DNA from: an uncultured Dorea sp.
GTDB taxonomy: Bacteria; Bacillota; Clostridia; Lachnospirales; Lachnospiraceae
Assembly (NCBI GenBank): GCA_910586965.1
Contig: CAJUMF010000013.1
Span: 1 to 64,000, forward strand
Direction: 5' to 3'
Length of the DNA: 64,000 nt
Part shown: in pieces, positions 8,695-16,894 of the stretch
Numbering within the stretch: position 1 is the stretch's first letter
How the letters are laid out: each line of letters starts with the position of its first letter
Program-made: the position numbers and the translations under genes
The notes under the pieces: model-generated
Told to the model about the DNA's origin: nothing
Databases searched by the model: none
The model's input: only the letters and a program-made list of their open reading frames with translations

Positions 8695-9354
8695 ATGGCA
8701 TTTGACTACAAAAAGGAGTACAGGGAATTTTACTTGCCGAAGAGGAAACCGGAAATCATCACTGTGCCGCCTATGAATTTTTTGGCAGTCCGCGGAAAGG
8801 GCGACCCCAACGAGGAGGGCGGCGCGTACAAGCAGTCCATCGGTCTGCTCTACGGGATAGCGTTTACCATCAAGATGAGCAAGCTGACAGACCACCGGAT
8901 GGAGGGGTATTTTGACTTTGTGGTGCCGCCGTTGGAGGGGCTGTGGTGGCAGAGGGGCGTAAAGGGCGTGGACTACTCCCGCAAGGAAGATTTTGAGTGG
9001 ATATCCATGATACGGCTGCCGGAGTTTGTGACGGAGGAGGAGTTTAGCTGGGCGAAGGAGGAGGCTGCGGCGAAGAAAAAGACAGACTTTTCTGAGGTGA
9101 AATTTTTTCCCTACGACGAGGGCCTGTGTGTGCAGTGTATGCATGTGGGGGCGTATGACGACGAGCCGAAGACGATTTCCTGCATGGATGCATTTGCGGC
9201 GGAGTCAGGGTTCGTGGCAGATATGAGTGACAGGTGCGATAAGCCCGGGATGGAGGGCAGACGCTTTCACCATGAGATTTATCTGAGCGATGTGAGGAGA
9301 TGCAGGCCGGAGAATTTAAAGACGGTCATCCGGCATCCGGTAAGGAGGGCGTAA
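8695..9354 (+). CDS. GyrI-like small-molecule-binding domain protein
   Basis: A 219-residue protein of the GyrI-like/SOUL-related fold often encoded beside YafY-type regulators. Typical blocks are KPEIITVPPMNFLAVRGKGDPNEEGGAY near the N terminus, LTDHRMEGYFDFVVPPLEGLWW in the middle and YDEGLCVQCMHVGAYDDEP near residue 140, and a late HHEIYLSD. Such proteins bind or hydrolyse hydrophobic or cyclopropanoid drugs in some bacteria. AAAGGAGAG precedes the ATG. It leads an operon with the DUF3788 gene 4 bases downstream and is preceded by an operator matching that of the gene at 9900. Confidence 0.8.
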   Translation: MAFDYKKEYREFYLPKRKPEIITVPPMNFLAVRGKGDPNEEGGAYKQSIGLLYGIAFTIKMSKLTDHRMEGYFDFVVPPLEGLWWQRGVKGVDYSRKEDFEWISMIRLPEFVTEEEFSWAKEEAAAKKKTDFSEVKFFPYDEGLCVQCMHVGAYDDEPKTISCMDAFAAESGFVADMSDRCDKPGMEGRRFHHEIYLSDVRRCRPENLKTVIRHPVRRA

Positions 9355-9358
9355 GGAG

Positions 9359-9760
9359 ATGGAGTATACGAAAAAACAGATAGAGGAACTGGCCGGCGGG
9401 GAAAGATGGGCGCTTTTTGAGCGGCTCAATGAGATGATCCTGGAACATTATGATATGGAACAGGCATGGGATAAGGGCGGCAGGGATTGGGCGGCCTGCC
9501 TGCGTTACAGACGGGGCGAGAAGACGCTCTGCACGGTATATTTCCGAAAAGGGGAGGCGGCGGTCCTTGTCATATTCGGAAAGAAGGAGCGGGAGAAGTT
9601 CGAGGAGGCTCAAAAAGAGTTCTCGGACTTCGTGCAGGAGGTTTATCACAGCTCAAAGACTTACCATGACGGGAAATGGATGCTGTTTGACATGGATACG
9701 GAGGGGCTGCTTTCGGATATGGAAAAGCTCCTTGCCATTAAGAGAAAGCCGAACCGATAG
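9359..9760 (+). CDS. DUF3788 family protein
   Basis: A 133-residue protein matching DUF3788 in length and pattern: GGERWALFERLNEMI, a central W-x-ACLRYRRGEKTLCTVYFRKGE beta region, and a C-terminal KWMLFDMDTE with a closing helix. Its molecular role is unknown. The fold is probably a small alpha/beta sandwich. It starts 4 bases after the GyrI-like gene, and the pair is often found together near WYL regulators, so a shared role in small-molecule response is likely. Confidence 0.75.
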   Translation: MEYTKKQIEELAGGERWALFERLNEMILEHYDMEQAWDKGGRDWAACLRYRRGEKTLCTVYFRKGEAAVLVIFGKKEREKFEEAQKEFSDFVQEVYHSSKTYHDGKWMLFDMDTEGLLSDMEKLLAIKRKPNR

Positions 9761-9813
9761 ATTGCGGCGTGCGGCTGCTATTGTGAGCGGACGGATATTT
9801 TCAAATTAAAAAG

Positions 9814-9852
9814 AATCATGACATATAGTTGTCATGGTTCTTTTGCTATGAT
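9814..9852 (+). promoter_or_regulatory. inverted-repeat operator and extended -10 promoter, site 2
   Basis: AATCATGACA and TTGTCATGGTT form an almost perfect inverted repeat around TATAG. Eight bases after its symmetric end comes TGCTATGAT (9844-9852), an extended -10 element. Sequence, spacing and lack of a standard -35 box match site 1 at 8577, so one regulator, probably the WYL protein at 6884, should control both. Confidence 0.65.
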
Positions 9853-9899
9853 AGGGCTGTAAAAAGATGTTGGGGTTGAAAGAAAGGATAGTAAGACTT

Positions 9900-10352
9900 A
9901 TGAATTATGAGATTGTAACATTGGAAGAGAAAATTGCGGTAGGAGTTTCCGGGAGGACGAATAATACTTCTCCTGATGCGGGGGCGGTAATCGGCGGGCT
10001 GTGGAACCGTTTTTACAATGAGGGCGTGTATGCGGCAATCCCGAAAAAGGAGGGGGCGAAAGCGATGGGCATCTACACGGATTACGCCGGGGATGAACGC
10101 TCGGACTGCACGCTGGTCGTGGCATGTGAGGCGGAGCGGGAGCCGGAGGGGGATGAATTTGCGGTATGCCGGATTCCGGCGGGGCGGTACGCGAAGTTCA
10201 TCGTCCGGGGAGATATGGTGAAAGCGGTAGCCGCGGCATGGCAGGAAATCTGGCAGATGGAGCTTGACCGGGCGTTCCGGTGCGATTTTGAAGAGTATCA
10301 GGATGACTGTATGGGGGAGACGGAAGTCCATATCTATATAGGGCTGAAGTAA
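9900..10352 (+). CDS. GyrI-like/AraC effector-binding domain protein
   Basis: A 150-residue stand-alone effector-binding domain. It begins MNYEIVTLEEKIAVGVSGRT, continues with AVIGGLWNRFYNEG and YTDYAGDE, and ends with TEVHIYIGLK, the usual GyrI/BltR-like pattern with a conserved late Glu. The start is set at 9900, where AAAGGA lies about 10 bases before; an upstream ATG at 9867 has no ribosome binding site. It is controlled by operator site 2 and probably co-transcribed with the radical SAM gene 18 bases downstream. It may bind and neutralise a toxic small molecule. Confidence 0.8.
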   Translation: MNYEIVTLEEKIAVGVSGRTNNTSPDAGAVIGGLWNRFYNEGVYAAIPKKEGAKAMGIYTDYAGDERSDCTLVVACEAEREPEGDEFAVCRIPAGRYAKFIVRGDMVKAVAAAWQEIWQMELDRAFRCDFEEYQDDCMGETEVHIYIGLK

Positions 10353-10370
10353 GGAAGAAAGGGAAAAAGG

Positions 10371-11243
10371 ATGCATAAGGTCAAAGCGAAAGGGATACTG
10401 TCAGCGAAAAATGGGATGAATCTGTACCGGGGATGCTCGCACGGGTGTATTTACTGCGATTCCAGGAGCAGGTGCTATCATATGGAGCATGAGTTTGAGG
10501 ATATCGAGGTGAAGGAGAATGCCGCAGAGCTTTTGGAGGACGCGTTAAGGCGCAGGCGGAAGAAATGCATGATCGGCACAGGCGCCATGACAGACCCTTA
10601 TATCCCGTTAGAGGAGGAGCTTTGCCAGATGCGGCGGGCTTTGGAGGTTATCGAAAGGTACGGTTTCGGCGTTACCGTGCTGACGAAATCCGCCCGGATT
10701 CTGCGGGATATGGACCTTTTGCAAAAGATTCATGAGCGGGCAAAGTGCGTGGTGCAGATGACCCTCACGACTTATGACGAGGGGCTTTGCCGGAAATTGG
10801 AGCCGAATGTTAGCACGACGGCGGAGCGGTTTGCGGCGTTAAAGGAGTTTCGCGACGCGGGGATTCCCGCGGTGGTGTGGCTTACCCCGGTTTTGCCTTT
10901 TATCAACGATACGCCGGAGAATATTTCCGGCATCCTTGAGATGTGCGCCGAGGCGAAAGTCCGGGGAATCATCTGCTTTGGCATGGGGGTGACGTTAAGG
11001 GAGGGCAGCCGGGAGTATTTTTACCGGCAGTCAGAGCGGCTGTTCCCGGGGATGAAAGAGCGGTATATCCGGGCTTACGGCAGCCGATATGAGCTGGCAA
11101 GCCCGAGGAATGCCGAGCTTATGGGGATTTTCCGGGACAGGTGCCGCGGCGGCGGGATTCTTTGCGGCAATGACCGGATATTTGAGTATCTGTCAAAATT
11201 CCCGGAGGAGCCGGGCGGGCATCAGATGACACTGTGGGATTAA
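10371..11243 (+). CDS. radical SAM protein, spore-photoproduct-lyase-like/Rv2578c type
   Basis: A 290-residue radical SAM enzyme. The cluster motif is RGCSHGCIYCD with Cys22, Cys26 and Cys29. Next come an early conserved GTGAMTDPYIPLE, LTKSARILRD, and QMTLTTYDEGLCRKLEPNV, which are characteristic of the SplB-like 'Rv2578c' group. It would cleave S-adenosylmethionine with a 4Fe-4S cluster to start a radical reaction; members of this group have no firmly known substrate. It is not SplB itself, being shorter and with different C-terminal residues. It probably shares a transcript with the GyrI-like gene. Confidence 0.85.
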   Translation: MHKVKAKGILSAKNGMNLYRGCSHGCIYCDSRSRCYHMEHEFEDIEVKENAAELLEDALRRRRKKCMIGTGAMTDPYIPLEEELCQMRRALEVIERYGFGVTVLTKSARILRDMDLLQKIHERAKCVVQMTLTTYDEGLCRKLEPNVSTTAERFAALKEFRDAGIPAVVWLTPVLPFINDTPENISGILEMCAEAKVRGIICFGMGVTLREGSREYFYRQSERLFPGMKERYIRAYGSRYELASPRNAELMGIFRDRCRGGGILCGNDRIFEYLSKFPEEPGGHQMTLWD

Positions 11244-11310
11244 CCAGCCTGTCCGGCTCATTTTTGTGCGATATGTATAATTTTGCAGGAAAATAAAGAT
11301 ATTATTTTTA

Positions 11311-11340
11311 TTGTGAACTAAGCGTCATATGGTGTATAAT
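11311..11340 (+). promoter_or_regulatory. sigma-A-type promoter of the BMP/ParB-like gene
   Basis: TTGTGA (11311) and TATAAT (11335) are separated by 18 bases, 56 bases before the ATG. A typical AAGGAGAT ribosome binding site follows at 11382. Confidence 0.6.
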
Positions 11341-11395
11341 GAGGCGAATTAAGGAAACAGTCCGGCTGTTTGCGCGGATGATAAGGAGATAGATT

Positions 11396-13306
11396 ATGGC
11401 GTTGGAAGATTATAACAAAGCGTACAGAATGGGAAAGCGGGAGTATCAGCACCGGATGATGAGGGGGCAGCTCCCTACCTTGCAGGTGTTGGATGAGATA
11501 CTGCCCCCGAAGGGGCTTTATACGGAGGTTCCGCTGGGGCTTGTGCAGATTCCGGTGAATCAGATCGTGGGAACGAAGACGGGAGGCAGGAGCAATGCTT
11601 TTGCGGCGAACTTTATGCCAATCTTAAAGGTGGGGACGGAGTTTTCCCAGAAGTGGGTGACGCTGTGCAAGAGCCATGAGGAAGAGGGCATCCGGGAGCC
11701 TATCAAGGCTTACGAGTACATGAACCAGTTTTATGTCCTGGAGGGGAATAAGCGGGTCAGCGTACTGAAGTATTTTGACGTGGTGTCCATCCCCGGCACT
11801 GTGACCCGTATCGTGCCGAAGAGGACGGGGGAGAAGGAAAATAATATTTACTATGAGTTTATGGAGTTTTATGAGCTTTCTAAGGTGAATTACATCTGGT
11901 TTTCCGAGGAGGGTTCTTTTGCCGAGCTGCAAAAGGAGGTTGGCAAAGAGGCTGACGAAGTGTGGAGCGATGATGACAAGCTGACCTTCAGCTCTATCTA
12001 CACCCGGTTTCTGACGGAGTTTAACGCAAATGACGGGGATAAGCTTAACTGTACGCCGGGGGATGCGTTCCTTGCGTTTATCAAGGTCCATGATTATGAA
12101 AATCTGGAGGATATGACTACCAGCGAGCTTAAGGAACTGGTGAAGAAGAGCTGGGAGGAGTTCGAGCTTTTGCAGGAGGAGGAAGAGATTGACTTAAAGA
12201 TGGACCCTATTTTTAAAGAGAAGACCATCTTAGATAAGCTGCTGCCTTCAAGCGCGCCGAACCTCAAGGCTGCGTTTATCTACGAGAAATCGCCCATGAC
12301 TTCTGCCTGGACTTATGCCCACGAGCTGGGGAGGCTCCAGCTTGAGCAGAGATTCCCGAAGGAGGTCACGACGGTCTGCTATGAAAATGTGACGGTGGAT
12401 ACCGTTGAGGATATTTTAGAGGAGGCGGTTGAGGAAGGGTGCAACCTTATTTTTACCACGACGCCATCTTTTGCCCAGGCAAGCGTGAAGGCGGCAATCG
12501 CCTACCCGAAGGTGAGGATTTTAAACTGCTCGCTGAATACATCCCATCGGTATATCCGCACCTATTATTCCCGGATGCATGAGGCGAAGTTCCTTATGGG
12601 CGCTATCGCGGGGGCTATGGCGAGGAATGATAAGCTGGCGTACATCGCGGATTATCCGATTTTCGGGACCATTGCAAACATCAACGCATTTGCGCTGGGG
12701 GCGAAGATGATCAATCCCCGGGCGGAAGTCTACCTTGACTGGAGCGCAAAGAAGGACAATGACGCACTCTGGAACTTTAAAAACAGCGACGCGTCCATCA
12801 TTTCTGGCAAAGACATGGTGATTCCGGAGGATGCGTCCAGGTATTTCGGCATTTTTGAGATGGCGGACGGATACCCCAGGAGCCTTGCCATGCCGGTGTG
12901 GCAGTGGGGGAATTTCTATGAGAAACTCATCCGCACCATCATGGAGGGTACATGGAAGTACGACGACGACCCGTCCACCACGAAGGCAATCAATTACTGG
13001 TGGGGGATGTCTGCGGATGTTGTGGGGGTTATCTGCTCCCAGAACCTTCCCATCGGCACGAAACGTCTGGTGGAGCTTTTGAAAAATACCATCAGCAGGG
13101 GGGAATTTAACCCATTTTCGGGAATCCTCTACTCCCAGGAGGGAATCGTGCAGGACCACCCTTACGGAACTCTTTCCCCGGAGGCAATCATGGAGATGGA
13201 TTGGCTGGCGGAGAATGTCATCGGCTCCATCCCGAAGGAGACGGAGCTTAAGGAACACACAAAGCCTGTAGTGGGGCAGCAGGGGTTAGACAAGGCGAAG
13301 GGATAA
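11396..13306 (+). CDS. cytosolic ParB-like/BMP (PnrA-like) two-domain protein
   Basis: A 636-residue protein. There is no signal peptide, lipobox or membrane segment, although its C-terminal half (about residues 287-600) is a BMP/PnrA-type nucleoside-binding domain: LKAAFIYEKSPMTSAWTY, LIFTTTPSFAQ, MGAIAGAMARNDKLAYIADYP. BMP proteins are normally lipoproteins that feed ABC importers. Residues 48-135 look like a ParB/Srx-type domain: IPVNQIVG, then EPIKAYEYMNQFYVLEGNKR and SVLKYF. The long insert at 140-280 is acidic. The fusion suggests an intracellular sensor or enzyme for a nucleoside-like ligand, not a transporter part. It is followed 6 bases later by a phosphoesterase gene. Confidence 0.75.
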   Translation: MALEDYNKAYRMGKREYQHRMMRGQLPTLQVLDEILPPKGLYTEVPLGLVQIPVNQIVGTKTGGRSNAFAANFMPILKVGTEFSQKWVTLCKSHEEEGIREPIKAYEYMNQFYVLEGNKRVSVLKYFDVVSIPGTVTRIVPKRTGEKENNIYYEFMEFYELSKVNYIWFSEEGSFAELQKEVGKEADEVWSDDDKLTFSSIYTRFLTEFNANDGDKLNCTPGDAFLAFIKVHDYENLEDMTTSELKELVKKSWEEFELLQEEEEIDLKMDPIFKEKTILDKLLPSSAPNLKAAFIYEKSPMTSAWTYAHELGRLQLEQRFPKEVTTVCYENVTVDTVEDILEEAVEEGCNLIFTTTPSFAQASVKAAIAYPKVRILNCSLNTSHRYIRTYYSRMHEAKFLMGAIAGAMARNDKLAYIADYPIFGTIANINAFALGAKMINPRAEVYLDWSAKKDNDALWNFKNSDASIISGKDMVIPEDASRYFGIFEMADGYPRSLAMPVWQWGNFYEKLIRTIMEGTWKYDDDPSTTKAINYWWGMSADVVGVICSQNLPIGTKRLVELLKNTISRGEFNPFSGILYSQEGIVQDHPYGTLSPEAIMEMDWLAENVIGSIPKETELKEHTKPVVGQQGLDKAKG

Positions 13307-13312
13307 GGGCAT

Positions 13313-13933
13313 ATGAAGATACTTGCGATTGCGGACGAGGAGTCGGCGTATCTGTGGGATCATTTTGAGAAGGAAAAGCTGGAGGGAATCGACCTTATCA
13401 TCTCCTGCGGCGATTTAGACCCCAGATATCTGTCCTTTCTTGCCACATTTACCTCGGCGCCGGTCCTCTACGTCCACGGCAACCATGATGAAAAATACAG
13501 TGAGATACCGCCGGAAGGATGCACCTGCATCGACGATACAGTCTATGTCCATGACGGAATCCGTATCCTGGGGCTTGGCGGCTCCATGAGGTACCGGGGC
13601 GGGGAGCATCAGTATACGGAGTGGGATATGAAACGGAGGGTGGGAAAGCTTGCGTTCAAGCTTTTCAGGCACAGGGGATTTGACATCCTCGTGACCCATG
13701 CCCCGGCTTATGAGCTTAACGATGCGAGAGACCTTCCCCACCAGGGGTTCAAGGTGTTTCTTACGCTGCTTGAAAAGTATAAGCCGCGGTTTTTCCTCCA
13801 CGGGCATGTGCATCTGTCCTACGGGAGGAACCATAAGCGGTACGATAAATATCAGGAGACACATGTGATCAATGCGTATGAGCGGTGTGTGTTTGAATAT
13901 GAGGATGAAAACCTGCGGGAGCATCTTAGGTGA
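13313..13933 (+). CDS. calcineurin-like metallophosphoesterase
   Basis: A 206-residue enzyme with the metal-binding motifs in order: Asp8 in IADEES, CGDLD (Asp34), HGNHDE (Asn57, His58), THAP and GHVH. The first motif reads D-E-E where most members have D-x-H, so one metal ligand may differ. It would cleave a phosphomonoester or diester in the cytosol. It begins 6 bases after the ParB-like/BMP gene, so the two act together; if the BMP domain binds nucleosides, a nucleotide is the likely substrate. A strong terminator overlaps its stop codon. Confidence 0.85.
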   Translation: MKILAIADEESAYLWDHFEKEKLEGIDLIISCGDLDPRYLSFLATFTSAPVLYVHGNHDEKYSEIPPEGCTCIDDTVYVHDGIRILGLGGSMRYRGGEHQYTEWDMKRRVGKLAFKLFRHRGFDILVTHAPAYELNDARDLPHQGFKVFLTLLEKYKPRFFLHGHVHLSYGRNHKRYDKYQETHVINAYERCVFEYEDENLREHLR

Positions 13934-13951
13934 TGCGGCGCAGGTTTTTTA
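13910..13951 (+). terminator. intrinsic terminator after the phosphoesterase gene
   Basis: AACCTGCG...GCATC pairs with GATGC...CGCAGGTT around a TTAG-type loop, followed by a run of T. The hairpin includes the last codons and the stop. Confidence 0.8.
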
Positions 13952-14021
13952 TGTGTCTTGATAGAATCTTTAAAATCTTACGGTATCCTGCTTATATCAC
14001 AATTCAGAGAGGATGGATATT

Positions 14022-14732
14022 ATGGATATGATCTTACAGACTGCAAACCTGTGCAAAAACTTCAGAAAGCAGTGCGCGGTCAGCAATGTATCTTTATGTG
14101 TTGAAAAGAATACGGTTTTTGGGCTGTTAGGCGCGAACGGCGCGGGGAAATCGACGGTATTGAAAATGATTGCCGGCATCTTGAAACCGTCGTCGGGAAC
14201 CATTGCTTTTGATGGCCGGCCCTGGACGCGGGAGGTATTGGGGGATATCGGGGCTTTCATCGAGACGCCGCCTGTCTACGGCAATCTGACAGCGTATGAG
14301 AATTTAAAAGTCAAAGCAATTCTGCTGGGAGTGAAGGAGGAAAGAATCCGTGAGGTGCTGGATATTGTGGGGCTTGCGGATACGGGTAAGAAACGCGCAG
14401 GGCAGTTTTCCCTTGGGATGAGACAGCGTCTGGGTATTGCGCTGGCGCTGCTGAATGAGCCGAAACTGCTTATTTTAGATGAGCCTGCCAATGGGCTTGA
14501 CCCCGCGGGCATTCTGGAACTTCGCGGGCTGCTCCGGGGGTTTCCGGCAAGAGGGATTACGGTACTGTTATCAAGCCATATCCTTTCGGAGGTACAGCAG
14601 ACTGCCGACCATATCGGTATTCTCTCGGAAGGCGTTCTGAAATACAGCGGGAAGGTAAATCCCGGTGAAGATCTGGAAACCCTTTTTATGGAGACGGCAA
14701 AGAAGAGTAAAAAGGGAGGGCAGGTGATATGA
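14022..14732 (+). CDS. lantibiotic immunity ABC transporter ATP-binding protein (LanF-like)
   Basis: A 236-residue ATPase with P-loop GANGAGKST, a QFSLGMRQRLG signature and Walker B LLILDEPANGLDPAG. This form of signature and the short length fit the BcrA/LanF group. It would power export of a lantibiotic-like peptide from the membrane, together with the two permeases that follow (LanE and LanG types). The ATG at 14022 is preferred over 14013 because AGAGG lies 9 bases before it. Its stop overlaps the next start by 4 bases. No lantibiotic precursor or modification gene is visible, so it is probably an immunity module against foreign peptides. Confidence 0.87.
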   Translation: MDMILQTANLCKNFRKQCAVSNVSLCVEKNTVFGLLGANGAGKSTVLKMIAGILKPSSGTIAFDGRPWTREVLGDIGAFIETPPVYGNLTAYENLKVKAILLGVKEERIREVLDIVGLADTGKKRAGQFSLGMRQRLGIALALLNEPKLLILDEPANGLDPAGILELRGLLRGFPARGITVLLSSHILSEVQQTADHIGILSEGVLKYSGKVNPGEDLETLFMETAKKSKKGGQVI

Positions 14733-15466
14733 GGGAGCTTATGAAAGCGGAGCATTTCAAGCACAGGCATACGTTTGGCGGGAAAATATTTTTGATTTCC
14801 CCCTGTATGGTGCTGGCTCTGGCGTTTCTCCTGACAGGAGGCGGGAAGAGTGATTTTTCGGCGGGTGTGTGGAACTGGTGGTACGCAATGTTCCTTTCCG
14901 GAACATTGTCTGCTGCCTGTTATTTAAGCGTCAGGAAGGACGGGAGGCTGGGATACCATAATTTGCTCATGTTTCCGATTCCGCCTCAAAGGTTATGGAC
15001 GGCAAAAATCCTCTGCGGAGCGCTGGGGCTGTTCCTTTCAAATGCCGTCATCTATCTCGGCACGCTATTGGGAGGGGAGCTGCCGAAAGGGGCGGTTTCC
15101 GGTTTTGGAGGGCTTTTGGCTGTGCTTTTGCTGACGGTTGGATATTTATGGGAGATACCGGTATTTTTGTTTTTAAGTGCCAGATGCGGAATGTTCTGGA
15201 GCATTTTCGCCGGCGTGATATTATCCGTCAGCGGTATTTTGACAGTTCCGGATACTTCTCTTTGGTGGCTGTATCCTGCCGCTGTTCCTGTACGCCTGAT
15301 GTGTCCTGTGCTGGGCGTGATGCCCAATGGGCTGCCTGTCCCGGCGGGAAGTGAGCTTTTGGATACGGGTGTGATTCTGCCGGGCATACTGCTGTCGCTG
15401 ATGTGGTTTTTGATATTCGGCATTGCAGCGTCGGTCTGGTTTGGGTGCTGGGAGGACAGGCGATGA
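14729..15466 (+). CDS. lantibiotic immunity ABC permease, MutE/EpiE type
   Basis: A 245-residue membrane protein with six hydrophobic segments. The N terminus MRELMKAEHFKHRHTFGGK is typical of LanE/MutE permeases (a cytosolic helix ending K-R-x-x before the first membrane span). It overlaps the ATPase gene by ATGA and the next permease gene also by four bases, so the three subunits are translationally coupled. It forms one half of the membrane channel. Confidence 0.82.
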   Translation: MRELMKAEHFKHRHTFGGKIFLISPCMVLALAFLLTGGGKSDFSAGVWNWWYAMFLSGTLSAACYLSVRKDGRLGYHNLLMFPIPPQRLWTAKILCGALGLFLSNAVIYLGTLLGGELPKGAVSGFGGLLAVLLLTVGYLWEIPVFLFLSARCGMFWSIFAGVILSVSGILTVPDTSLWWLYPAAVPVRLMCPVLGVMPNGLPVPAGSELLDTGVILPGILLSLMWFLIFGIAASVWFGCWEDRR

Positions 15467-16206
15467 TGATCTTAAAATGTATTGCTGCGGATTACAGAAA
15501 GACGAAAGGTTTGTATTTCCGGACGGCTCATCTGGTGATACCGGTCTGCGCTGCGGCTGTATTTCTTGCTTATTACGCGAATGTGACCTGGGATGTCCGG
15601 GAAAAAGCAGAGGCTTACTATCAGGCATTAGGCTGCGGGTTTCCTGTGCTGATCGGGCTGTTTGGCGCAATGCTGGCGGAGCAGGAGGCGTCTGTCTCTT
15701 TCCAGGCCATGCTGTCAGCGGTCAATAAGCGCCGGATGTTTTACAGCAAGCTTATGCTGCTCATAGCGGGCGGAACAGGTTCGGTGTTTCTGGCAAGCGT
15801 TTTGTTTGGGCTTGGAAATATCTATGTGCTGAAACAGTCCGCGGCAGGTATGAATCTTTATGTGCGGGCAGCATTTGTATTGATAACAGGAAATATTTTC
15901 TGCTATATATTTCACTGGTTTCTGGCATTGCGTTTTAATAGAGGAGTGAGTATAATGGCAGGTATTACGGAAGGGCTTGCCGCCGCCCTTTTGCTGACCG
16001 GGCTGGGGGATGGCATCTGGTGCTATGTTCCGTGTGCGTGGGCGGCAAGGCTTACAACCTGTATGGTTTTACAGTCTGCGGGGATACATGCCTTTGACGC
16101 AAAGTGCCGGACTGCGGTTTTCTTATGCGCGGCTCTGACCGTGTGCGGGTTTGTCCTGTCCGGCATCTGGGCAGACCGCTGGGAGGGGCAGCAGTCCGGC
16201 GACTGA
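15463..16206 (+). CDS. lantibiotic immunity ABC permease, MutG type
   Basis: A 247-residue membrane protein with about six hydrophobic segments, starting MMILKCIAADYRKTKGL. The start is placed at 15463 because GGAGGA ends 6 bases before it and because it overlaps the stop of the MutE-type gene (ATGA). Features such as QEASVSFQAML and RMFYSKLMLL in the cytosolic loops fit the LanG/MutG group. With the MutE-type subunit and the LanF-like ATPase it would form the complete immunity transporter. The regulator genes follow after 19 bases. Confidence 0.82.
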   Translation: MMILKCIAADYRKTKGLYFRTAHLVIPVCAAAVFLAYYANVTWDVREKAEAYYQALGCGFPVLIGLFGAMLAEQEASVSFQAMLSAVNKRRMFYSKLMLLIAGGTGSVFLASVLFGLGNIYVLKQSAAGMNLYVRAAFVLITGNIFCYIFHWFLALRFNRGVSIMAGITEGLAAALLLTGLGDGIWCYVPCAWAARLTTCMVLQSAGIHAFDAKCRTAVFLCAALTVCGFVLSGIWADRWEGQQSGD

Positions 16207-16225
16207 TACAGCGAAAGGAGGTATT

Positions 16226-16894
16226 ATGGCGAATATTTTAGTAGTAGATGATGAGAGAGCAATCCTTGCGATGGTAAAGAAGATTTTGGAGGCGGACGGA
16301 CACTGCGTTACGGCGGTAAGTAATCCCCGGGAAACTGCAGGGTTAAAGCTGCAGACTTATGACCTTATCATCCTGGATGTGATGATGCCGGAGACGGACG
16401 GGTATACATTGTGCAGGAAGATACGTCCCCTTGCAGACTGCCCCATATTGTTCCTCACTGCGAAAACAGAGGAAGACAGCCTTGTCTGCGGACTGGAGAC
16501 GGGTGCGGACGATTATATCAGCAAGCCTTTTGGGAAAATGGAACTTCGGGCGAGGGTAAGGGCGCATCTGCGGCGCGAGCACCGGGAACACTCAGTCAGG
16601 CTGTCTTTTTCCGGGTGTTACTTCAACCTTTCGGCAAAACAATTAGTGGTGGGGGAAGAAATAGTTCCCCTGACAAAGAGCGAGTATCTGATCTGTGAAT
16701 ATTTAGCCCGCAATGCGGGGCAGGTATTTTCAAGGGAGCAGATTTATGAGAAGGTGTTTGGGTATGACGGGGAGAGCAGCGACGCAACAATCGCGATGCA
16801 TATTAAAAATATCCGGTCGAAACTGGAGGGCATGGATTATGCTCCTGTAAAAACAGTCTGGGGGATTGGATATAAGTGGGAGGAAAAGCAGTGA
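16226..16894 (+). CDS. OmpR-type response regulator of the lantibiotic immunity system
   Basis: A 222-residue regulator. Residues 1-115 form a receiver domain with the acidic pair DD8-9, phospho-acceptor Asp51 in LIILDVMMPE, Thr in FLTAKT and Lys in SKPFGK. Residues 125-222 are an OmpR-type winged helix ending in VKTVWGIGYKWE. AAAGGAGGT lies just before the ATG at 16226; an upstream in-frame ATG at 16151 inside the permease gene is ignored. It is coupled to the kinase gene by a GTGA overlap and probably activates the transporter operon upstream when peptide antibiotic is sensed. Confidence 0.88.
   Translation: MANILVVDDERAILAMVKKILEADGHCVTAVSNPRETAGLKLQTYDLIILDVMMPETDGYTLCRKIRPLADCPILFLTAKTEEDSLVCGLETGADDYISKPFGKMELRARVRAHLRREHREHSVRLSFSGCYFNLSAKQLVVGEEIVPLTKSEYLICEYLARNAGQVFSREQIYEKVFGYDGESSDATIAMHIKNIRSKLEGMDYAPVKTVWGIGYKWEEKQ

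Noticed and set aside
9450..9809. 119-codon frame on the plus strand overlapping the DUF3788 gene
   Set aside because: Arg-rich composition typical of a shadow frame in GC-rich coding DNA; the DUF3788 frame explains the region.
12521..13258. 245-codon minus-strand frame over the BMP gene
   Set aside because: Overlaps a gene with recognisable BMP blocks and has no family match or ribosome binding site.
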